NCBI GenBank assembly: GCA_003542935.1
Contig: DPJQ01000266.1
Span: 1-7,741, forward strand
Direction: 5' to 3'
Length of the DNA stretch: 7,741 nucleotides
DNA from: Lachnospiraceae bacterium
GTDB lineage: Bacteria > Bacillota > Clostridia > Lachnospirales > Lachnospiraceae
The notes beneath the pieces are model-generated. The model had not been told where the DNA came from. It ran no database searches and saw only the letters and a program-made list of their open reading frames with translations. The position numbers and the translations under genes are program-made. Below, piece after piece: positions 6,026 to 7,741 of the stretch; the stretch's first letter is position 1; every line of letters starts with the position of its first letter.

Positions 6026-6054
6026 ATTATAGCCGCTAACACTTAAAATAGCAA
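6026..6054 (-). promoter_or_regulatory. Promoter of the DUF362 gene
   Basis: On the minus strand there is TTGCTA (6049-6054), a 17-base spacer and TATAAT (6026-6031). The predicted start is near 6019, giving a leader of about 90 bases. Two AT-rich direct repeats overlap and flank the -35. Confidence 0.6.
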
Positions 6055-6066
6055 ATACTTAAATAG
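6041..6066. repeat. Direct repeat at the DUF362 promoter
   Basis: ACTTAAAATAG (6041-6051) and ACTTAAATAG (6057-6066) are repeated with a 16-base period. They cover the -35 of the DUF362 promoter and the bases just upstream of it. Possible binding site of the divergent LysR-type activator; the bases are AT-rich, so chance is not excluded. Confidence 0.3.
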
Positions 6067-6081
6067 AATGTCACGTTTTGC

Positions 6082-6110
6082 TTTACAGGCATATCATCTT
6101 TGGATATAAT
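6082..6110 (+). promoter_or_regulatory. Promoter of the LysR-type gene
   Basis: TTTACA (6082-6087), a 17-base spacer and TATAAT (6105-6110), near consensus. The start is near 6117, leaving a leader of about 28 bases that includes the AAGGAGG ribosome-binding site. The element is embedded in an imperfect palindrome (6088-6120). Confidence 0.72.
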
Positions 6111-6120
6111 ATGATCTGCC
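6088..6120. promoter_or_regulatory. Candidate LysR-type operator over the regulator's own promoter
   Basis: GGCATATCAT (6088-6097) and ATGATCTGCC (6111-6120) are inverted arms matching at 9 of 10 positions around a 13-base spacer that contains the -10. Flanking TACAGGCA copies (6084-6091 and 6122-6129) form a direct repeat. The position fits negative autoregulation, which is common for LysR-type regulators. Confidence 0.42.
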
Positions 6121-6144
6121 ATACAGGCAGAAGGAGGGCATCCT

Positions 6145-7083
6145 ATGGAAATCAGGGTACTGCGCTATTTTTTAGCAATAGCCAGGGAGGGCAGCATCAC
6201 AAACGCAGCAAATTTTCTGCATGTAACACAGCCTACGCTTTCCCGGCAGATCCACGATCTGGAAGAAGAATTAGGCCAGAAGCTTTTTGTCCGGGGCAGC
6301 CACAGCATGGCCTTGACCCCGGAAGGAATGATTTTAAGAAAAAGGGCAGACGAAATTGTTTCCATGGTTGATAAAACAGAAGCGGAATTTAGTTCCATGG
6401 AAAATTCCGTTGGCGGGGATATTTACATTGGCGGCGGAGAAACAGAAGCGATGAAACTAATTGCCCAGGCTGCAAAAGACCTGCGGGAAAGTTATCCTGA
6501 TATCCGGTATCATCTGTACAGCGGAAACTCCGAAGATGTAACAGAACGGCTGGATAAAGGACTGCTTGATTTTGGCATTTTAATACAGCCTGCGAATATT
6601 GCAAAATACGACTATATGAATATTCCGGCCAAAGATACCTGGGGCGTTATTATGAGAAAAGACAGCCCTTTAGCCAAAATGGATACAATAAGGAAAGAAT
6701 ATCTTCTGAACCTTCCTTTAATTTGTTCTCGGCAGGCCATGACGCACGGACGGGAAGGAAATGAGTTTGCAGACTGGTTCGGTGCGGATTTTGACAGGCT
6801 TAATGTTGTCACAACCTTTAATCTTGTCTATAATGCTGCCATTATGGTTGAGGCCGGAGTGGGTTACGCAATTGCGCTCGACAAACTGGCAAATACTTCA
6901 GAAAACAGCAATTTATGTTTCCGTCCCCTGGAGCCCAAATTAGAATCCGGACTTAATATTGTCTGGAAAAAATATCAGGTTTTTTCTTCTGCCGCGGGAA
7001 TCTTTCTTGAACGGCTGCGGCAAAGGATGAAAATGTATTCTTGTCAAAACCGGAAAAACCAGTATAATGAAGGTAATATATAA
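6145..7083 (+). CDS. LysR-family transcriptional regulator
   Basis: A 312-residue regulator of usual family length. The N-terminal winged helix-turn-helix (about 1-60) reads LRYFLAIAREGSITNAANFL, then TQPTLSRQIHDLEEELGQKL and LTPEG. A linker helix (about 61-87) follows, then a periplasmic-binding-protein-like effector domain (about 90-295) with GVIMRKDSPLA and the late VEAGVGYAIA segment. The ATG has AAGGAGG at a 7-base spacing and a near-consensus promoter. It is divergent from the DUF362 gene with 217 bases between them, the classic layout in which the regulator controls its neighbour and itself. The effector is unknown. Its codons look more AT-rich than those of the ABC-F gene downstream, which may mean a different history. 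No terminator with a T run follows; the hairpin at 7095-7119 lacks one. Confidence 0.93.
   Translation: MEIRVLRYFLAIAREGSITNAANFLHVTQPTLSRQIHDLEEELGQKLFVRGSHSMALTPEGMILRKRADEIVSMVDKTEAEFSSMENSVGGDIYIGGGETEAMKLIAQAAKDLRESYPDIRYHLYSGNSEDVTERLDKGLLDFGILIQPANIAKYDYMNIPAKDTWGVIMRKDSPLAKMDTIRKEYLLNLPLICSRQAMTHGREGNEFADWFGADFDRLNVVTTFNLVYNAAIMVEAGVGYAIALDKLANTSENSNLCFRPLEPKLESGLNIVWKKYQVFSSAAGIFLERLRQRMKMYSCQNRKNQYNEGNI
7041..7068 (+). promoter_or_regulatory. Promoter of the ABC-F gene inside the end of the LysR gene
   Basis: TTGTCA (7041-7046), a 16-base spacer and TATAAT (7063-7068), lying in the last codons of the LysR gene. The predicted start near 7075 gives the ABC-F mRNA a leader of about 90 bases. 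Confidence 0.58.
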
Positions 7084-7129
7084 CATTTCAGACAGCCTTG
7101 CACATGTTCTGCGCAAGGCGTAAAAATGT
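7083..7129 (+). promoter_or_regulatory. Structured 5' leader of the ABC-F gene
   Basis: A two-part stem-loop: the outer 6 bp ACATTT (7083-7088) with AAATGT (7124-7129), and the inner 7 bp GCCTTGC (7095-7101) with GCAAGGC (7113-7119) around an 11-base loop. No T run follows, so it is not a standard terminator for the LysR gene. It ends about 22 bases before the ribosome-binding site and may influence translation or elongation of the ABC-F mRNA. Confidence 0.4.
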
Positions 7130-7165
7130 GATTAGTAATGTCAACGAAAGAAAGGAAGATGCAAG

Positions 7166-7741
7166 ATGATTCTGTCCTGTCATCATATATATAAAAGTTT
7201 CGGAACCACGGAAATACTGAAAGATATCTCTTTTCATATGGAAGAACGCCAGAAGATCGCTCTGATCGGCGCCAACGGGGCGGGGAAGTCCACCCTGCTC
7301 AAGATCATCACCGGCGAGTACAGCGCCGACTCCGGCGAGGTCGTCCTTGCCAAAGGCAAAGTACTGGGCTACCTGTCCCAGCATCAGGATCTGGCTGTGG
7401 AGTCAACGATCTACGACGAATTGCTGCGGGCCAAAGCCGATGTGCCGGAACTGGAACAGCGTATCCGTGAGCTGGAACAGCAGATGAAACATACCTCCGG
7501 CGATCAGCTGGAGAGCCTGCTCAATACTTACACGAAATGTACCCAGGAATTTGAACAGAAAAACGGGTATGCCTATAAAAGTGAAGTCACCGGCGTATTA
7601 AAAGGCTTAGGGTTTGCCGAATCCGATTTCACCAAATCCATCTCCACCCTTTCCGGCGGCCAGAAGACCCGGGTGGCTTTGGGCAAACTCCTGCTCCTGG
7701 CGCCGGATGTGCTGCTCCTGGACGAGCCCACCAACCATCTG
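7166..7741 (+). CDS. ABC-F family ATP-binding protein, N-terminal part (cut by window edge)
   Basis: The first 192 codons of a soluble ABC ATPase that continues past the right edge. The first nucleotide-binding domain is complete to Walker B: Walker A GANGAGKST (35-43), Q-loop region YLSQHQD (about 74-80), signature LSGGQ (162-166) and Walker B with the ABC-F hallmark LLLDEPTNHL at the end. A charged coiled insertion (about 98-145, with ELEQRIRELEQQM) corresponds to the arm region of ABC-F proteins. No membrane segment is present. ABC-F proteins act on the ribosome, either as translation factors or by protecting it from antibiotics; which one cannot be decided without the linker between the two ATPase domains. 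The ATG at 7166 has AAAGGA 9 bases upstream. It probably has its own promoter inside the LysR gene and a structured leader. Confidence 0.92.
   Translation, partial: MILSCHHIYKSFGTTEILKDISFHMEERQKIALIGANGAGKSTLLKIITGEYSADSGEVVLAKGKVLGYLSQHQDLAVESTIYDELLRAKADVPELEQRIRELEQQMKHTSGDQLESLLNTYTKCTQEFEQKNGYAYKSEVTGVLKGLGFAESDFTKSISTLSGGQKTRVALGKLLLLAPDVLLLDEPTNHL

Noticed and set aside
7095..7119. GC-rich hairpin after the LysR stop as its terminator
   Set aside because: It is followed by GTAAAAATG rather than a T run, so it does not fit an intrinsic terminator on the plus strand; on the minus strand it also lacks one.
7104..7169. 21-codon frame whose TGA overlaps the ABC-F ATG as a possible leader peptide
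   Set aside because: No ribosome-binding site precedes its ATG, the ATG lies in the loop of the leader hairpin, and the overlap can easily arise by chance.
7088..7384. Minus-strand 98-codon frame over the start of the ABC-F gene
   Set aside because: Shadow of the ABC-F coding region, where Walker A and other motifs are unmistakable on the plus strand.

Overview
The window looks like chromosomal DNA of a low-to-mid GC Firmicute, most likely a gut clostridium of the Lachnospiraceae type. This is inferred from strong GGAGG ribosome-binding sites, sigma-A-like promoters, GTG starts, a short-sensor two-component system, and a Fur-like/P-type ATPase/DUF6110-like set familiar from that group. No rRNA, tRNA, CRISPR or insertion sequence is visible.

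Layout. Positions 1-968 (minus) hold a two-component pair: an OmpR-type response regulator followed, with a 4-base ATGA overlap, by a histidine kinase cut by the window edge. Positions 969-1304 are non-coding. They carry a good plus-strand promoter, a possible small RNA of about 144 nt, and a bidirectional terminator next to the ATPase stop. Positions 1305-4605 (minus) form the centre of interest. In transcription order they are a divergent Fur-like regulator, an unlisted 26-residue membrane peptide, a small GxxxG membrane protein with an acidic helical tail (DUF6110-like), and a 693-residue P1B ATPase with an SCALK membrane motif and no CPC. This matches the ferrosome (fez) type of iron-storage cluster known in Clostridioides difficile and some other anaerobes. 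Two near-identical 18-bp Fur-box-like palindromes, one before the regulator and one before the operon, tie the parts into one regulon.

Positions 4606-4925 hold a decayed C-terminal gene fragment and the terminator of the next gene. Positions 4926-7083 are a divergent pair: a DUF362 protein (minus) and a LysR-type regulator (plus), sharing a 217-bp promoter region with repeats that look like operators. From 7041 a promoter inside the end of the LysR gene, a structured leader and the first 192 codons of an ABC-F ATPase run off the right edge.

How it fits together (inference): the Fur-like protein would sense metal state and control itself and the fez-type operon, whose ATPase would load iron into a membrane compartment made with the small membrane proteins. 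The DUF362/LysR pair and the ABC-F gene look independent of it.
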